From assembly GCA_015068245.1 (NCBI GenBank), contig SVKU01000014.1, positions 1 to 62,793 of the forward strand: a DNA stretch of 62,793 bases, in the 5' to 3' direction. Below, one piece after another: positions 8,588 to 16,370 of this stretch. The notes under the pieces are model-generated. The model searched no databases. It was not told the DNA's origin and saw only the letters and a program-made list of their open reading frames with translations. Within the stretch, counting starts at the first letter, position 1; each line of letters opens with the position of its first letter. The translations under genes and the position numbers were made by a program. This DNA comes from Oscillospiraceae bacterium (GTDB taxonomy: Bacteria; Bacillota; Clostridia; Oscillospirales; Oscillospiraceae).

Positions 8588-9859
8588 TTATTTTACATAT
8601 TCAAATTCAAGATCGTAAATGCTGACGGTGTCGCCTTCGTTGATGCCCATGGCCTCGAGACGGTCAAACAGTCCGCTTTTGCGGAGCTGACGGTCAAAGT
8701 ACATTCTGGACTCGTAGTCGTCAAAGTTGATATCGTTCACCAGACGGGACATCCAGCCTCCGCTGATTATCCAAAGGTCATCGTAGTGCTCGATCTTGAC
8801 GTCTTCTGCATCGCCGGCTTCTGCGGGCTTCTTGACGTACTCGGGCTCATAAACAATAACGGGGGGCAGCTGACGCAGCTTTGCTGCAACGGCACCGATA
8901 AGCTCTTTAACGCCCAAGTGAGCGGCAGCAGAAATCTCAAACACCTCGCAGCCGCATTCTTCGGCACGTTCTTTAAGCCGCCGGAAGTTCTCGGGATTCT
9001 CGGCAATATCACACTTATTGGCGGCAACGATCATGGGACGGTCTGCCAATTCGGGGCTGTAGTCTGCCAGTTCCTTGTTGATGGCGTCAAAATCGTCAAC
9101 CGGATCACGGCCTTCGCTTCCGGAAACATCGACAACGTGAACCATAAGGCGGCAGCGATCTATATGACGCAGGAAGTCATGACCAAGACCGGCACCCTCG
9201 GCAGCACCTTCGATGATGCCGGGTATATCTGCCATAACGAAGGAGAAACCCTCTTCGATATAAACAACACCCAGATTGGGGAACAGGGTGGTGAAGTGGT
9301 AGTTTGCGATCTTGGGGTTTGCATTGGTCACAACAGACAGTAACGTGGATTTGCCGACATTGGGGAAACCCACAAGACCGACGTCGGCAAGCAGCTTCAG
9401 TTCAAGGATAACCTCCTTGCTTTCGCCGGGCAGACCTGCCTTGGCAAAACGGGGAACCTGGCGTGTGGGTGTTGCAAAATGCTTGTTGCCCCAGCCACCA
9501 CGACCGCCTTTACAGAGAATATAATCCTCGCTGTCGGACATGTCTTTTATTATTTCGCCGGATTCCTGGTCGCGGACAACAGTACCTCTTGGGACACGGA
9601 TAATAAGATCCTGACCGGTTTTACCTTTGCATCGGCTGCTTGAACCGTTGACGCCGTTTTCTGCTGAATATTTTCTTTTATAACGGAAGTCCATCAGAGT
9701 GGAAAGGTTGTCGTCAACACGCAGCACGATATTGCCGCCGTTGCCGCCGTCACCACCGTCGGGACCGCCGTTGGCTACATATTTTTCTCTGTGGAAGGAC
9801 ACGGCACCGTGACCGCCGTCACCGGCCTTGACCTTGATTGAAGTTTTATCGACAAACAT
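8588..9859 (-). CDS. obgE: Obg-family GTPase
   Basis: Obg is an essential ribosome-associated GTPase involved in 50S assembly and stress control. The 423-residue product has the glycine-rich Obg fold (residues 1-158), a G domain with GFPNVGKST (164-172), DIPG and NKCD motifs, and a C-terminal OCT domain (EGDTVSIYDLEFEYV at the end). The start is ATG at 9859 (MFVDK) with AAGGA eight bases upstream; an ATG nine bases earlier abuts the Shine-Dalgarno and is unlikely. It is transcribed alone, behind the rplU-prp-rpmA operon, as in many Firmicutes. Confidence 0.96.
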   Translation of the reverse strand: MFVDKTSIKVKAGDGGHGAVSFHREKYVANGGPDGGDGGNGGNIVLRVDDNLSTLMDFRYKRKYSAENGVNGSSSRCKGKTGQDLIIRVPRGTVVRDQESGEIIKDMSDSEDYILCKGGRGGWGNKHFATPTRQVPRFAKAGLPGESKEVILELKLLADVGLVGFPNVGKSTLLSVVTNANPKIANYHFTTLFPNLGVVYIEEGFSFVMADIPGIIEGAAEGAGLGHDFLRHIDRCRLMVHVVDVSGSEGRDPVDDFDAINKELADYSPELADRPMIVAANKCDIAENPENFRRLKERAEECGCEVFEISAAAHLGVKELIGAVAAKLRQLPPVIVYEPEYVKKPAEAGDAEDVKIEHYDDLWIISGGWMSRLVNDINFDDYESRMYFDRQLRKSGLFDRLEAMGINEGDTVSIYDLEFEYVK

Positions 9860-9966
9860 GAAAATCATCCTTTCGTGCTGTCAGTATTGTTTATTAAGTC
9901 TATTATATGTTATTTGTGGTAAAAAATAAAGAGTCAGGTTAGCGAACAGTTTTTAGTTAACTCCTC

Positions 9967-9994
9967 TGATCCCTGACACCTGATCCCTGAAACC
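9967..9994. repeat. Short tandem direct repeat, 2 x 14 bases
   Basis: Two adjacent copies of a TGATCCCTGA(C/A)ACC unit (9967-9980, 9981-9994) differ at one base. They sit in the obgE upstream region just before the rpmA terminator. Purpose unknown; similar CCCTGA-rich spacers occur in other Clostridia as intergenic repeats. Confidence 0.5.
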
Positions 9995-9996
9995 TA

Positions 9997-10030
9997 AAAA
10001 GGCTGGAGCAATTATTGCTCCAGCCTTTTG
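9997..10030 (-). terminator. Terminator of the rplU-prp-rpmA operon
   Basis: A 16-base inverted repeat, AAAAGGCTGGAGCAAT (9997-10012) and its complement (10014-10029), with U-runs on both strands. It begins three bases after the rpmA stop codon. Confidence 0.9.
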
Positions 10031-10032
10031 CA

Positions 10033-10317
10033 TTACTGTTCTACGGGATAGACAGAGCACTTTTTGCGGTCTCTGCCCATACGTTCGAAACGCACTCTGC
10101 CGTCCACGGTGGCGTACAGGGTATCGTCGCTGCCGATACCTACGTTAGTGCCGGGATGGATGTGGGTGCCTCTCTGACGGACAAGGATGTTGCCGGCCAG
10201 AACGAACTGACCATCGGCACGCTTAACGCCAAGGCGCTTTGCCTCGGAGTCACGACCGTTCTTAGTGGAGCCAACGCCCTTCTTGTGAGCGAAAAACTGA
10301 ATACCGATATTAAGCAT
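10033..10317 (-). CDS. rpmA: 50S ribosomal protein L27 with cleavable N-terminal extension
   Basis: The 94-residue L27 reaches the peptidyl transferase centre through its N terminus. It carries the Firmicutes-type extension MLNIGIQFF followed by AHKKG; the known Prp protease cleaves between the second Phe (F9) and Ala10. Conserved L27 segments [15 protein letters not shown] and [10 protein letters not shown] are intact. The start ATG at 10317 gives exactly this extension. The protease that would process it is encoded immediately upstream, three bases away. Confidence 0.97.
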   Translation of the reverse strand: MLNIGIQFFAHKKGVGSTKNGRDSEAKRLGVKRADGQFVLAGNILVRQRGTHIHPGTNVGIGSDDTLYATVDGRVRFERMGRDRKKCSVYPVEQ

Positions 10318-10320
10318 GTA

Positions 10321-10650
10321 TTACACCTCCATTACTTCAATGTAATCGGGATAGTCGTCCTTTAAGGCGACGAGACTGAGCATCAGTCCTGTGAGGACTG
10401 CCTGGCAGGTTTCTTCGGTACTTTCGTCCAAAGAATTGGGAAGAGACAGGGAAATGTCGGTAGAGGAGAAGCTGACCTTTGTCTTTGCTCCAACGCCCAG
10501 AACATCGTTGATGATGCATTCGGCCATGGAAACGCAGCTGGAAACAGCGGCGCAGACGATGTCGGAACCTTCTTCGGAATAACCGGTATGACCCGTACAA
10601 CTGAAACCCGAGATCCTGCCGGATTCGTTTTTAAACTTTACAGTAGTCAT
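10321..10650 (-). CDS. prp: Ribosomal-processing cysteine protease Prp
   Basis: Prp (YsxB family) removes the N-terminal extension of L27 in Firmicutes. The 109-residue product retains the catalytic pair: His21 in GHTGYSEEGSDI and Cys33 in DIVCAAVS. It lies between rplU and rpmA, the canonical place, and its ATG overlaps the rplU stop (TAATG). Function assignment rests on family, context and the matching cleavage motif on the adjacent L27. Confidence 0.94.
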   Translation of the reverse strand: MTTVKFKNESGRISGFSCTGHTGYSEEGSDIVCAAVSSCVSMAECIINDVLGVGAKTKVSFSSTDISLSLPNSLDESTEETCQAVLTGLMLSLVALKDDYPDYIEVMEV

Positions 10651-10961
10651 TAGGCGTTGATCTTTTCGATCTGAACCATGGTGTAGGGCTGTCTGTGACC
10701 CTGAGTACGATGATAGCCCTTCTTGGACTTGTACTTGAATACACGGACCTTGCGACCCTTGCCGTTCTTGACTACCTTAGCTTCGACGGTAGCGCCTGCT
10801 ACGGTGGGAGCACCGAAAACGGTGTTTTCGCCATCGATAACGGCCAGAACCTGGTCAAAGCTTACGGTCTCGGCTGCCTCTACGCCCAGCTTTTCGACGT
10901 AGATAACTTCGCCTTCCTGAACGCTGTACTGCTTACCACCGGTAAGAATGATTGCACGCAT
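10650..10961 (-). CDS. rplU: 50S ribosomal protein L21
   Basis: The 103-residue product begins [18 protein letters not shown] and ends with the L21 signature [15 protein letters not shown]21 binds 23S rRNA. ATG at 10961 has AGAGAGGTG upstream; an in-frame extension to 11048 runs through the leader RNA and is rejected. First gene of the rplU-prp-rpmA operon. Confidence 0.96.
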   Translation of the reverse strand: MRAIILTGGKQYSVQEGEVIYVEKLGVEAAETVSFDQVLAVIDGENTVFGAPTVAGATVEAKVVKNGKGRKVRVFKYKSKKGYHRTQGHRQPYTMVQIEKINA

Positions 10962-11047
10962 TTGTTTTGCACCTCTCTTTATATTAGAGTCACGCTCGCA
11001 CAGGCGGGGAACATGTCCCTCTTGAAAGAGCCAGTTTGACGCGGCCA
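10962..11047 (-). promoter_or_regulatory. Probable L21 leader (cis-regulatory 5' UTR)
   Basis: From the predicted transcription start near 11047 to the rplU ATG is an 86-base structured leader. It contains inverted segments such as GGCTCTTTCAAGAG and the stretch GCCTGTGCGAGCGTGAC. Firmicutes rplU genes carry a known autoregulatory L21 leader in this position. I recognise the position and general layout; I could not align it to the family model. Confidence 0.55.
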
Positions 11048-11053
11048 TCGGCT

Positions 11054-11082
11054 ATTATATCAGAGCAAAAACCCCATGTCAA
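11054..11082 (-). promoter_or_regulatory. Consensus sigma-A promoter of rplU-prp-rpmA
   Basis: Perfect hexamers on the minus strand: TTGACA (11077-11082), 17-base spacer, TATAAT (11054-11059). This is a 12/12 consensus match, consistent with a ribosomal protein operon. Confidence 0.9.
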
Positions 11083-11124
11083 CTTGTTTTTTACAATAAA
11101 TTATGATAACCTTACGGTGACCTG

Positions 11125-11195
11125 TCACTCCGAACGTCTGCACTGTCATTTCGAGTGAGCTGACGAAGTCAGCGACGAGAAATCCCCATAGGTTA
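11125..11195. repeat. Dispersed intergenic repeat (GTCA[T/C]TCCGA type), copy 1
   Basis: The segment contains TGTCACTCCGAACG and then TGTCATTTCGAGTGAGC followed by a palindromic core (GCTGACGAAGTCAGC) and GAGAAATCCCC. Related segments occur at 16622-16705 and 44436-44553, each starting TGTC(A/G)TTCCGAAC and ending GGAGGAATC(C/T)CC. Such repeats are common between genes in gut Clostridia. All three copies are intergenic. Confidence 0.65.
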
Positions 11196-11236
11196 CGCTG
11201 ATGGAAAAATCCCCTGCAATAGGAGAAACCCCAACA

Positions 11237-11602
11237 ATGAAAAACAACAAATACTGGATAGCCGTCATCGCCGTTTTTTTGATTGTATGTGCGGCATTGT
11301 CTTTTTATATATTCACCTCTGCCGAAAAGGGAAACACAGCGGTTGTGTTTCGGGACGGAGTTGAGTTTTGCCGCCTTGACCTCAGTGAAGATGCAGAAAT
11401 ATCCGTCATCAGCAATGACGGAGGTTATAATATAATAGTTGTGGAAAATGGTACAGTAAAAGTCTCCGAAGCCGACTGCCCGGATCGGATATGCGTCAAA
11501 CAGGGCGCAATCGACAACGATGCCACCCCCATCGTCTGCCTGCCTCATAAGCTGGTCATTGAAGTGACAGCGGAGTCAGATGCCGACGCAGTGGCGAAGT
11601 AG
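11237..11602 (+). CDS. NusG domain II-containing membrane-anchored protein
   Basis: A 121-residue protein with one N-terminal transmembrane segment (about residues 6-26) followed by an extracytoplasmic beta-rich domain of the NusG_II type, ending with DCPDRICVKQG and CLPHKLVIEV. Paired cysteines (DCPDRIC) are conserved in this family. Function is not established; relatives are often encoded near membrane electron-transfer or Gx transporter genes, which are not seen here. ATG at 11237 has AGGAGA ten bases upstream; earlier in-frame ATG at 11201 lies in the repeat. Confidence 0.8.
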   Translation: MKNNKYWIAVIAVFLIVCAALSFYIFTSAEKGNTAVVFRDGVEFCRLDLSEDAEISVISNDGGYNIIVVENGTVKVSEADCPDRICVKQGAIDNDATPIVCLPHKLVIEVTAESDADAVAK

Positions 11603-11613
11603 GGGGAGGTAAT

Positions 11614-12120
11614 ATGGAGTATCATAAACGCAAGCATCCAAGAATAAAAGAATATGATTATAGTCAGCCCGGTTATTATTACGTTACAATCAACACCCTC
11701 AATAATGCAAAGGTTTTGTCTACTGTAGGGCGGGGGCTTGCTCCCGCCGCCATAATTGTTGAACTGTCGGAAGTGGGAAAGGTAGCAGAGCGCCAACTGC
11801 TCGAATTGGAAAAAAGATATAATCATGTTCGGATAGACAAATATGTCATTATGCCAAATCATATCCATGTAATATTTGTTTTGAATGAACAGGTGGCGGG
11901 AGCAAGCCCCCGCCCTACGTTGATGGATGTGGTTTGTGCATACAAATCAATAACTACCTGTGAATGCAATAGAATGGACAATACTCCCGGAAGAAAACTA
12001 TTTCAAGCATCTTTTTATGATACGGTTATAAGAAATGATTCTGCTTATTATGAAACGGCACGATATATCGAAGAGAATCCCTTGAAATGGATGCTTGATA
12101 AAGAAGGAATGAGAAGATAA
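11614..12120 (+). CDS. REP-associated tyrosine transposase (RAYT, IS200-like Y1 HUH family)
   Basis: A 168-residue Y1 transposase-like single-strand nuclease. The HUH motif is H83-I-H85 in MPNHIHVIF, and the catalytic Tyr is probably Y151 in RYIEENPLKW. RAYTs are single-copy domesticated relatives of IS200 transposases that act on REP palindromes. No terminal inverted or subterminal IS structure flanks the gene. Uniquely, the reading frame itself contains two REP copies in opposite orientation (11725-11751 and 11892-11918), translated as residues 38-46 (VGRGLAPAA) and about 93-102. A strong GGGAGG site precedes ATG 11614. It lies 11 bases after the NusG-II gene and may be cotranscribed. Confidence 0.88.
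   Translation: MEYHKRKHPRIKEYDYSQPGYYYVTINTLNNAKVLSTVGRGLAPAAIIVELSEVGKVAERQLLELEKRYNHVRIDKYVIMPNHIHVIFVLNEQVAGASPRPTLMDVVCAYKSITTCECNRMDNTPGRKLFQASFYDTVIRNDSAYYETARYIEENPLKWMLDKEGMRR
11725..11751 (+). repeat. REP-like palindrome inside the RAYT gene, forward copy
   Basis: A 27-base GTAGGG-headed palindrome, differing by only one internal base from the first unit of the 8388-8500 cluster. It is in frame within the transposase and lies between two predicted beta strands, so it probably encodes a tolerated loop. Confidence 0.8.
11892..11918 (-). repeat. REP-like palindrome inside the RAYT gene, inverted copy
   Basis: Reverse complement of the 11725-11751 element with 26 of 27 bases identical. 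The pair is separated by 140 bases and flanks the HUH motif codons. It falls in the variable segment just after the HUH strand. Confidence 0.8.
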
Positions 12121-12121
12121 G

Positions 12122-12158
12122 AATAAGCCGTGTAGCAATGATTGCTTCACGGCTTATT
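12122..12158. terminator. Bidirectional terminator between RAYT and ackA
   Basis: AATAAGCCGTG (12122-12132) pairs with CACGGCTTATT (12148-12158), and the interior AGCAAT/ATTGCT extends the stem. It lies between converging genes and can act for both. Confidence 0.8.
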
Positions 12159-12174
12159 AATTGCCAACTATAAA

Positions 12175-13374
12175 TTACTTGCCAACGATCTCAGCGGTAT
12201 CCATAGCGATCATGAGTTCTTCGTTGGTGGGGATGACCAGCAGCTTTACCTTGCTGTCGGCAGTGCTGATGACCAGGTCTTCGCCACGCTTGCTGTTCTG
12301 CTCAGCATCAACGGAGCAGCCCAGATAGCCAAGGTATTCGCAGATAGCAGCTCTGGTGGAAGCACTGTTTTCGCCAACACCGGCGGTGAAGATGATAGCG
12401 TCAACGCCGTTCATGGCAGCGGTGTAGCCGCCAACGGTCTTAGCTACCCAGTAGTTGAAAACGTCCAGAGCCAGAGCGGCACGGTCGTTGCCGTCGGCAG
12501 CAGCGTTGTCGAGGTCACGGAAGTCGGAGGAAACGCCGGAGATACCCAGAACGCCGGACTTCTTGTTGAGGATGTTCAGCATCTCGTCGATGTTGAAGCC
12601 ATACTTGTTCATGATGAACTGAACAGCACCGGTGTCCAGCTGACCGCAGCGGGTGCCCATGGGGAGACCTACCAGGGGAGTGAAGCCCATGGAGGTATCG
12701 ACGGACTTGCCGCCTTCGATAGCGCAGATGGAGCTGCCGTTGCCCATATGGCAGGAGATGAGCTTCAGCTCTTCGATGGGCTTGCCAAGCATTTCAGCTG
12801 CACGGCCGGAAACATAGCGGTGGCTGGTGCCATGGAAGCCGTAACGACGGATCTTGTCGTTGTCGTAGTATTCGTGGGGGATAGCATAGGTGTAAGCCTT
12901 AGCGGGCATGGTCTGATGGAAAGAGGTGTCGAAAACAGCAACCTGGGGAACGTCCTTGCCCATAACCTCGGTGCAGGCGTTGATGCCGGTGAGGTTTGCG
13001 GGGTTGTGCAGAGGAGCAAAGGGGATGCAGTCTTCGATAGCCTTCATAACTTCGTCGGTGATGAGAACGGAAGAAGCAAAGGATTCACCGCCGTGAACAA
13101 CACGGTGACCGACAGCGTCGATTTCCTTCATGGAAGCGACAACGCCGTAAGCTTCGGAAGTCATCTTATCGAGGACAGCAGCGATAGCTTCGTTATGGGT
13201 GGGCAGATCGATGTCTTCATCGAAAACGGGCTTGCCGTTCAGGGGAGTGTGCTTCAGATGGCCGCCGATGCCGATACGTTCGCAAAGACCCTTTGCAAAA
13301 ACTTCTTCGGTAGCGGGATCGATGAGCTGATACTTCAGGGAAGAGGAACCGGCGTTGATAACCAGAACTTTCAT
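12175..13374 (-). CDS. ackA: Acetate kinase
   Basis: AckA interconverts acetyl phosphate + ADP and acetate + ATP, the ATP-yielding step of acetate fermentation. The 399-residue product starts MKVLVINAGSSSLKYQL and contains the ASKHA-fold motifs HRVVHGG, FDTSFHQTMP, RRYGFHGTSH, HMGNGSS and TAGVGENS. Length is typical. Phosphotransacetylase (pta), often adjacent, is not in the window. Codons are strongly biased, consistent with high expression. ATG 13374 has AGGAGA upstream. Confidence 0.97.
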   Translation of the reverse strand: MKVLVINAGSSSLKYQLIDPATEEVFAKGLCERIGIGGHLKHTPLNGKPVFDEDIDLPTHNEAIAAVLDKMTSEAYGVVASMKEIDAVGHRVVHGGESFASSVLITDEVMKAIEDCIPFAPLHNPANLTGINACTEVMGKDVPQVAVFDTSFHQTMPAKAYTYAIPHEYYDNDKIRRYGFHGTSHRYVSGRAAEMLGKPIEELKLISCHMGNGSSICAIEGGKSVDTSMGFTPLVGLPMGTRCGQLDTGAVQFIMNKYGFNIDEMLNILNKKSGVLGISGVSSDFRDLDNAAADGNDRAALALDVFNYWVAKTVGGYTAAMNGVDAIIFTAGVGENSASTRAAICEYLGYLGCSVDAEQNSKRGEDLVISTADSKVKLLVIPTNEELMIAMDTAEIVGK

Positions 13375-13466
13375 GTTGATACATCTCCTATGAATAAATA
13401 ATATTAATAAACTTGAAAATCTGCTGTGAACATACTAATATTAAATAGTGTTTTCACAACTTTATC

Positions 13467-13495
13467 ATTTTAATACAAATTCCATAATATCACAA
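13467..13495 (-). promoter_or_regulatory. Probable ackA promoter
   Basis: Minus-strand TTGTGA (13490-13495), 17-base spacer, TAAAAT (13467-13472). A second TTGTGA occurs at 13454-13459. The 160-base region shared with divergent tmcAL is otherwise AT-rich without a clear operator. Confidence 0.45.
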
Positions 13496-13534
13496 CTGTT
13501 TTTTTAAAAAACTTTGATTTTTGGGGGTTTTGCA

Positions 13535-14713
13535 GTGAGGATTGCCGGAATAATCTGCGAATATAATCCATTTCATACAGGACACCGGTACCAAATTGAG
13601 CAAACAAAAAAGCTGCTGGGACAAGACAGCGCCATAGTATGCCTTATGAGCGGCGGATTTGTCCAGCGTGGTCAGTGTGCCATGTTCGATAAATACGTCA
13701 GAGCAGAAGCAGCTGTCCGCTGCGGTGCGGATCTGGTGCTTGAACTGCCGGTGACGTCAGCCATATCCTCTGCTGAGGGCTTTGCATCGGGAGCAGTTGA
13801 CATAATGCAAAAACTTGGCTTTGTGGATACGCTCAGTTTTGGCTGCGAAAGCGGAAGTGAGGAGCCATTGGTCGCAGCTGCCGATATTTTAAAGTCCGTG
13901 TCGTTTGCCGAAAACCTGAAAAAGCATCTTGAAAGCGGAATGTCTTTTGCATCTGCCAGACAAGCTGCCGTTGCCGAATTGGACGTGAAAGCTGCAGAGG
14001 CTTTGAGTCGTCCCAATGACATTTTGGCGGTGGAATATCTGAAAGCGTTGTCCTGTTCGGATGTTCAGCCGTTGGCCATAGCCAGAAAAGGTGCTGACCA
14101 CGACGGAACGGCTGTGGGAAACATCAGCTCTGCGTCTGAAATCAGACGGCTTATTGCGGAGAAAAAAGACGATTGGAAGCAGTTTGTTCCCGAAGCTGCA
14201 GCTGAGCTGATAGAAACAGAAATCAATCAAGGCAGAGTTTATTCGATGACAAATGCGGAACGATCAATTCTGTACAGGCTGCGAACCATGAGCAACGAAG
14301 ATTTTGACGCTTTGCCTTTCAGCAGCGAAGGGCTGCACATAAGATTTATGCATGCCGCACGCAGCAGCACTACCGTGGCAGAAGTCATAGAAAAGACTAA
14401 AACCAAAAGATATCCCCATTCCAGAATAAGACGCATGGTGCTTTGTGCTTTTCTCGGCATTTCAGAGGCAGATATGAGCATGAAGTCTCCTTATGTACGG
14501 GTTTTAGCTTTTAACGATACCGGACGCAAGCTCATAAGGCAGGCACAAATCCCCCTTTTGCAGCTTGGAAAACAGGCAGGGAAGATGGGACAGGAAGCAA
14601 AAACGTACTTTGAGCTTGAGTGCCGCTGTGCTGATATACTGTCGCTGTGCCTTCCTGACGGGACAAAACCTCCCGTTGGTGAAGAATGGGTAAAAAGAAG
14701 CAAATATGTCTAG
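13535..14713 (+). CDS. tmcAL: tRNA(Met) cytidine acetate ligase (YlbM family)
   Basis: TmcAL activates acetate with ATP to acetyl-AMP and transfers it to C34 of elongator tRNA-Met, forming ac4C. The 392-residue product begins RIAGIICEYNPFHTGH, with the nucleotidyltransferase HxGH motif at about residues 14-17, then CLMSGGFVQRGQCAMFDKYVRAE, a family signature. The start is GTG at 13535, supported by a GGGGG site eight bases upstream; an in-frame TTG at 13514 precedes the Shine-Dalgarno and is unlikely. It is divergent from ackA. Confidence 0.93.
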   Translation: MRIAGIICEYNPFHTGHRYQIEQTKKLLGQDSAIVCLMSGGFVQRGQCAMFDKYVRAEAAVRCGADLVLELPVTSAISSAEGFASGAVDIMQKLGFVDTLSFGCESGSEEPLVAAADILKSVSFAENLKKHLESGMSFASARQAAVAELDVKAAEALSRPNDILAVEYLKALSCSDVQPLAIARKGADHDGTAVGNISSASEIRRLIAEKKDDWKQFVPEAAAELIETEINQGRVYSMTNAERSILYRLRTMSNEDFDALPFSSEGLHIRFMHAARSSTTVAEVIEKTKTKRYPHSRIRRMVLCAFLGISEADMSMKSPYVRVLAFNDTGRKLIRQAQIPLLQLGKQAGKMGQEAKTYFELECRCADILSLCLPDGTKPPVGEEWVKRSKYV

Positions 14714-14739
14714 GCAAAGAAAGTATTTAGTGTTATAAT
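14711..14739 (+). promoter_or_regulatory. Probable promoter of the MaoC-like gene
   Basis: TAGGCA (14711-14716), 17-base spacer, perfect TATAAT (14734-14739). The -35 hexamer overlaps the tmcAL stop codon. It is 43 bases from the ATG at 14783. Confidence 0.55.
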
Positions 14740-14782
14740 TAATCCGATTTAGTTAGAACAAGAAAAGAAAGGAAAAGGAAAT

Positions 14783-16216
14783 ATGATAGACAACTCAAAA
14801 CTGCGTGTATGTTATCCCGGAGTGTATACAGAAGCCGAACAGGCTGCCATCGACAGATATAAAAGAGGCGAATGTGAAGCCGCCATTCCTGCCGCTGTCA
14901 GCAAAATATCCACCGATCCCTGGGTAATGCAGCTTTATGCCCGCTGCTGGGACAGATGGAACCCTCTGTTCAATGACCCCGAGTATGCCAAAAACACAGT
15001 ATGGGGAAATCTCCCCGCCGTTCCCGGCTATGTGACCATGGAAACCCGTTCCAGCATCCCCGAAGAACTGGGTGCTCAGATGCGTCCCGATGGAACCACC
15101 TATATCGGTGACGGTTATGACCATGAAGACCTTTACTTTAAGCCTGTTTTCCCCGGTGATACACTGACTGCAAAGAATACCGGCTGGGATATTATCGACA
15201 TCACCGACCCCGAGGGCAGCATCAAGCGCCGCATGATTTTTATTGATGAGTGCGAGGTTTACAATCAGAACGGTGAACTGGTTGCCAAAAGCATTCGCCG
15301 CTGGCCCGAAACTCTGCGCATTTCCGATGATCCCGAAACAATGGACGCACTTTGGGGTGAAGCTCCCGGTGACGTAGCTGCAAAGCACGGCAAGTCCGAC
15401 AAGGCACCCGGTGCCATGCCCAAGCAGCCTCCAAAGGGTGCAGGCGGTCCCGGTGGTCCCGGTGGGGAAGGTCCCGATGGTGAAAAGAAGGCACCGCCTC
15501 CCATGATGGGACTGAACAACCGTCATAAGGCTCACAAGATGACCAAAGAGGATTACGACATTTTCGTTGATATCTGGAAAAACGAAAAGATCCGCGGTGC
15601 AGATACCCTGTATTGGGAAGATGTCAACATTGGCGACGAGCCTCAGCCCATCGCATCTCCTCCTCAGTATGACCGCGAGATTTTCCGCACCATGGCTGCA
15701 TGGCAGATCATGAAGGATACCAACGGCCTTAAGGAAGTACTTTCCGGCACAGGCGGTGACCCCCATTTCTTCCCCTATAATGAAGAAACCGGTCTTTACG
15801 GCGGCGGAGACGGTCATATTGGCACCGGCGGCGGTATTGCATACCTTTACAACTTCCATGCAAAGCTGCTTGGCACACGTCTTATCACTAACTGGTGCGG
15901 TGACGAAGGCTTTGTAACCAAGCTGGGCTGGCGTTTTGTCAACGACGCTCCCAAGGAAGAACAGTTCAACCACTTCCCTGAAGGCTTCTACCGTCCCACC
16001 GAGCTGCTGAAAGTTCCATATATGAAAGATCGCTATGCCAATATCCACGGTTACGGCGATGACGCTTTCATTACCAGAGGCTATGTTTACGACAAGTATG
16101 TGGGCGAAGACGGAGGTCACTATGTTGATCTCATTTGCTGGTGTGAAGATCTTGACGGCAACATCGGTCAGGAGATCCCCGCAACCGTTAAGCTGCCCAG
16201 CAGGGGAGATAAATAA
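14783..16216 (+). CDS. Tandem hot-dog (MaoC/FAS1-dehydratase-like) protein
   Basis: A 477-residue protein with two hot-dog halves. Residues about 35-190 resemble the MaoC/FAS1-like dehydratase N domain (WNPLFNDPEYA, then VFPGDTLTA). Residues about 270-470 form a second related domain (LYWEDVNIGDEPQ). They are joined by a 50-residue Gly/Pro/Lys-rich linker. Canonical MaoC hydratases have NPLH with a catalytic His; here that position is Phe (NPLF), so classical enoyl-CoA hydration is uncertain. No signal peptide. Codon use suggests strong expression. It is monocistronic between two promoters. The family suggests acyl-CoA or steroid/aromatic ring chemistry; that is inference. Confidence 0.75.
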   Translation: MIDNSKLRVCYPGVYTEAEQAAIDRYKRGECEAAIPAAVSKISTDPWVMQLYARCWDRWNPLFNDPEYAKNTVWGNLPAVPGYVTMETRSSIPEELGAQMRPDGTTYIGDGYDHEDLYFKPVFPGDTLTAKNTGWDIIDITDPEGSIKRRMIFIDECEVYNQNGELVAKSIRRWPETLRISDDPETMDALWGEAPGDVAAKHGKSDKAPGAMPKQPPKGAGGPGGPGGEGPDGEKKAPPPMMGLNNRHKAHKMTKEDYDIFVDIWKNEKIRGADTLYWEDVNIGDEPQPIASPPQYDREIFRTMAAWQIMKDTNGLKEVLSGTGGDPHFFPYNEETGLYGGGDGHIGTGGGIAYLYNFHAKLLGTRLITNWCGDEGFVTKLGWRFVNDAPKEEQFNHFPEGFYRPTELLKVPYMKDRYANIHGYGDDAFITRGYVYDKYVGEDGGHYVDLICWCEDLDGNIGQEIPATVKLPSRGDK

Positions 16217-16289
16217 CCAGCTGACACAACATAATGTTGTTATTCGCCGGAATTCGAAAAAATAATTCAACTTCTTTGTAAAAAAAGAC

Positions 16290-16318
16290 TTGAATTTCTT
16301 GATTCATTGTGTTAGAAT
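16290..16318 (+). promoter_or_regulatory. rpmE promoter
   Basis: TTGAAT (16290-16295), 17-base spacer, TAGAAT (16313-16318), giving a roughly 45-base leader before the GTG start. Confidence 0.75.
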
Positions 16319-16370
16319 ACACTAGCGCCTTTAGAGGGCGAGTATATTTCATGCGAAAGAGGTGAACATT

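Noticed and set aside
11614-12120. A complete IS200 insertion sequence
   Set aside because: Length and motifs fit a RAYT, there are no IS ends or TnpB/IscB gene, and the gene is single in the window.
12142-13401. A 419-codon plus-strand frame opposite ackA, and similar long frames opposite the MaoC-like gene (14795-16270) and the two flavoproteins (58070-59710, 59784-61091)
   Set aside because: They mirror strongly codon-biased genes on the other strand, have low-complexity or nonsense composition, no Shine-Dalgarno and no family motif. The genes on the opposite strand are secure.
13454-13495. Rex (redox) operator between ackA and tmcAL
   Set aside because: Two TTGTGA half-sites exist but they are in the same orientation and 30 bases apart. 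No TTGTNA-N6-TNACAA palindrome is formed.
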